From positions 1-7,339 of the forward strand of contig JAQSXM010000164.1 of NCBI GenBank assembly GCA_029256645.1: a stretch of 7,339 nt of DNA. Reading direction: 5' to 3'. Under the pieces are notes generated by a model. The model worked only from the letters and a program-made list of their open reading frames with translations, searched no databases and had not been told where the DNA came from. How positions within the stretch are numbered: position 1 is the first letter of the stretch; each line of letters begins with the position of its first letter. Positions 6,815 to 7,339 of this stretch are shown one piece after another. This DNA comes from Sporomusa sp. Its GTDB lineage: Bacteria; Bacillota_C; Negativicutes; Sporomusales; Sporomusaceae. A program made the translations under genes and the position numbers.

Positions 6815-7339
6815 ATGGCTTTAAAAACAGCTGCGCAGTATGAAGAAAGTTTACGGAAGCTTAACTTTAAGGTTTACCTGCAGGGTGAACTTGTGAAAAA
6901 TCCGGTTGACAATCCGATTATCAGACCATCCATGAATTCAGTAAAAATGACCTATGAATTGGCTCAGGATCCCCAGTATGAGGAGCTTATGACAGCTACC
7001 TCACATCTTACCGGCAAGAAGATTAACCGCTTTTGCCATCTGCATCAAAGCAGCGAAGATCTGGTAAAAAAGGTGAAAATGCAACGGCTGCTAGGGCAGA
7101 AAACAGCAGCCTGTTTCCAGCGCTGCGTCGGTATGGATGCTATCAATGCTGTTGACAGTGTTACTTTTGAAATGGATAAAAAATTAGGCACAAATTACCA
7201 TGACCGCTTCAATAAATTCCTGCTGCAAATGCAGGAAGAAGACTGGACTGTGGATGGTGCCATGACTGATCCCAAAGGGGACCGGAGCTTATCACCAAGC
7301 AAGCAGGTTGACCCTGACTTATTTGTGCATGTTGTCGAA
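6815..7339 (+). CDS. abfD: 4-hydroxybutyryl-CoA dehydratase / vinylacetyl-CoA isomerase (3' end cut by window edge)
   Basis: Flavin and [4Fe-4S] enzyme that converts 4-hydroxybutyryl-CoA to crotonyl-CoA and isomerises vinylacetyl-CoA; it is cytoplasmic and oxygen-sensitive in anaerobes. The first 175 codons, roughly a third of the family's usual length of near 490 residues, are present. From memory they align closely with the Clostridium aminobutyricum enzyme, including IRPSMNSVKMTYELAQDPQY (36-55), KMQRLLGQKTAACFQRCVGMD (88-108) and VDGAMTDPKGDR (near 154-165). C100 and C104 match the cluster ligands C99 and C103; the His and third Cys ligands lie beyond the window. These cysteines argue against the related 4-hydroxyphenylacetate 3-monooxygenases, which lack the cluster. 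The start is set by GGAGGGG at 6801-6807. It is probably co-transcribed with the permease from the sigma-54 promoter. Pathway context could be 4-aminobutyrate, succinate or 4-hydroxybutyrate fermentation. Confidence 0.93.
   Translation, partial: MALKTAAQYEESLRKLNFKVYLQGELVKNPVDNPIIRPSMNSVKMTYELAQDPQYEELMTATSHLTGKKINRFCHLHQSSEDLVKKVKMQRLLGQKTAACFQRCVGMDAINAVDSVTFEMDKKLGTNYHDRFNKFLLQMQEEDWTVDGAMTDPKGDRSLSPSKQVDPDLFVHVVE

Overview
The window reads as low-to-moderate GC DNA from an anaerobic Firmicute. The signs are strong AGGAGG-type ribosome binding sites, intrinsic terminators, a Bacillus-type Fur box, and a clostridial-style 4-hydroxybutyryl-CoA dehydratase next to a PAS/sigma-54 activator. 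I would guess a Negativicutes or Clostridia fermenter (Sporomusa- or Pelosinus-like), but that is inference from gene style only.

Left part (1-2470, minus strand): an iron-type operon. A sigma-A promoter (TTGACC, 17-bp spacer, TATAAT) is followed directly by a near-perfect Fur box over the expected transcription start. It drives an exporter-fold ABC half-transporter (562-2289) and then, 37 bases on, a FecE/FhuC-type ATPase of iron-chelate importers that runs off the left edge (1-524).

Middle (2551-3532, plus strand): a single gene for a predicted lipoprotein of unknown function, closed by a strong terminator with a perfect 15-bp stem.

Right part (3638-7339, plus strand): a self-contained catabolic control unit. 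A PAS-AAA+-Fis sigma-54 activator (3638-5053) is followed by a 302-bp control region. This holds two nearly identical 18-bp dyad sites (candidate enhancers), the activator's own terminator between them, and a -24/-12 sigma-54 promoter. That promoter would drive a 12-13 segment membrane transporter resembling the UraA/NCS2 fold (5356-6768) and abfD, 4-hydroxybutyryl-CoA dehydratase/vinylacetyl-CoA isomerase (6815 to beyond the right edge). The simplest model is that the activator senses a C4 metabolite, binds the paired sites and switches on uptake plus dehydration of a 4-hydroxybutyrate-type substrate to crotonyl-CoA. The transporter's substrate is not known from sequence and is the most interesting open point here.
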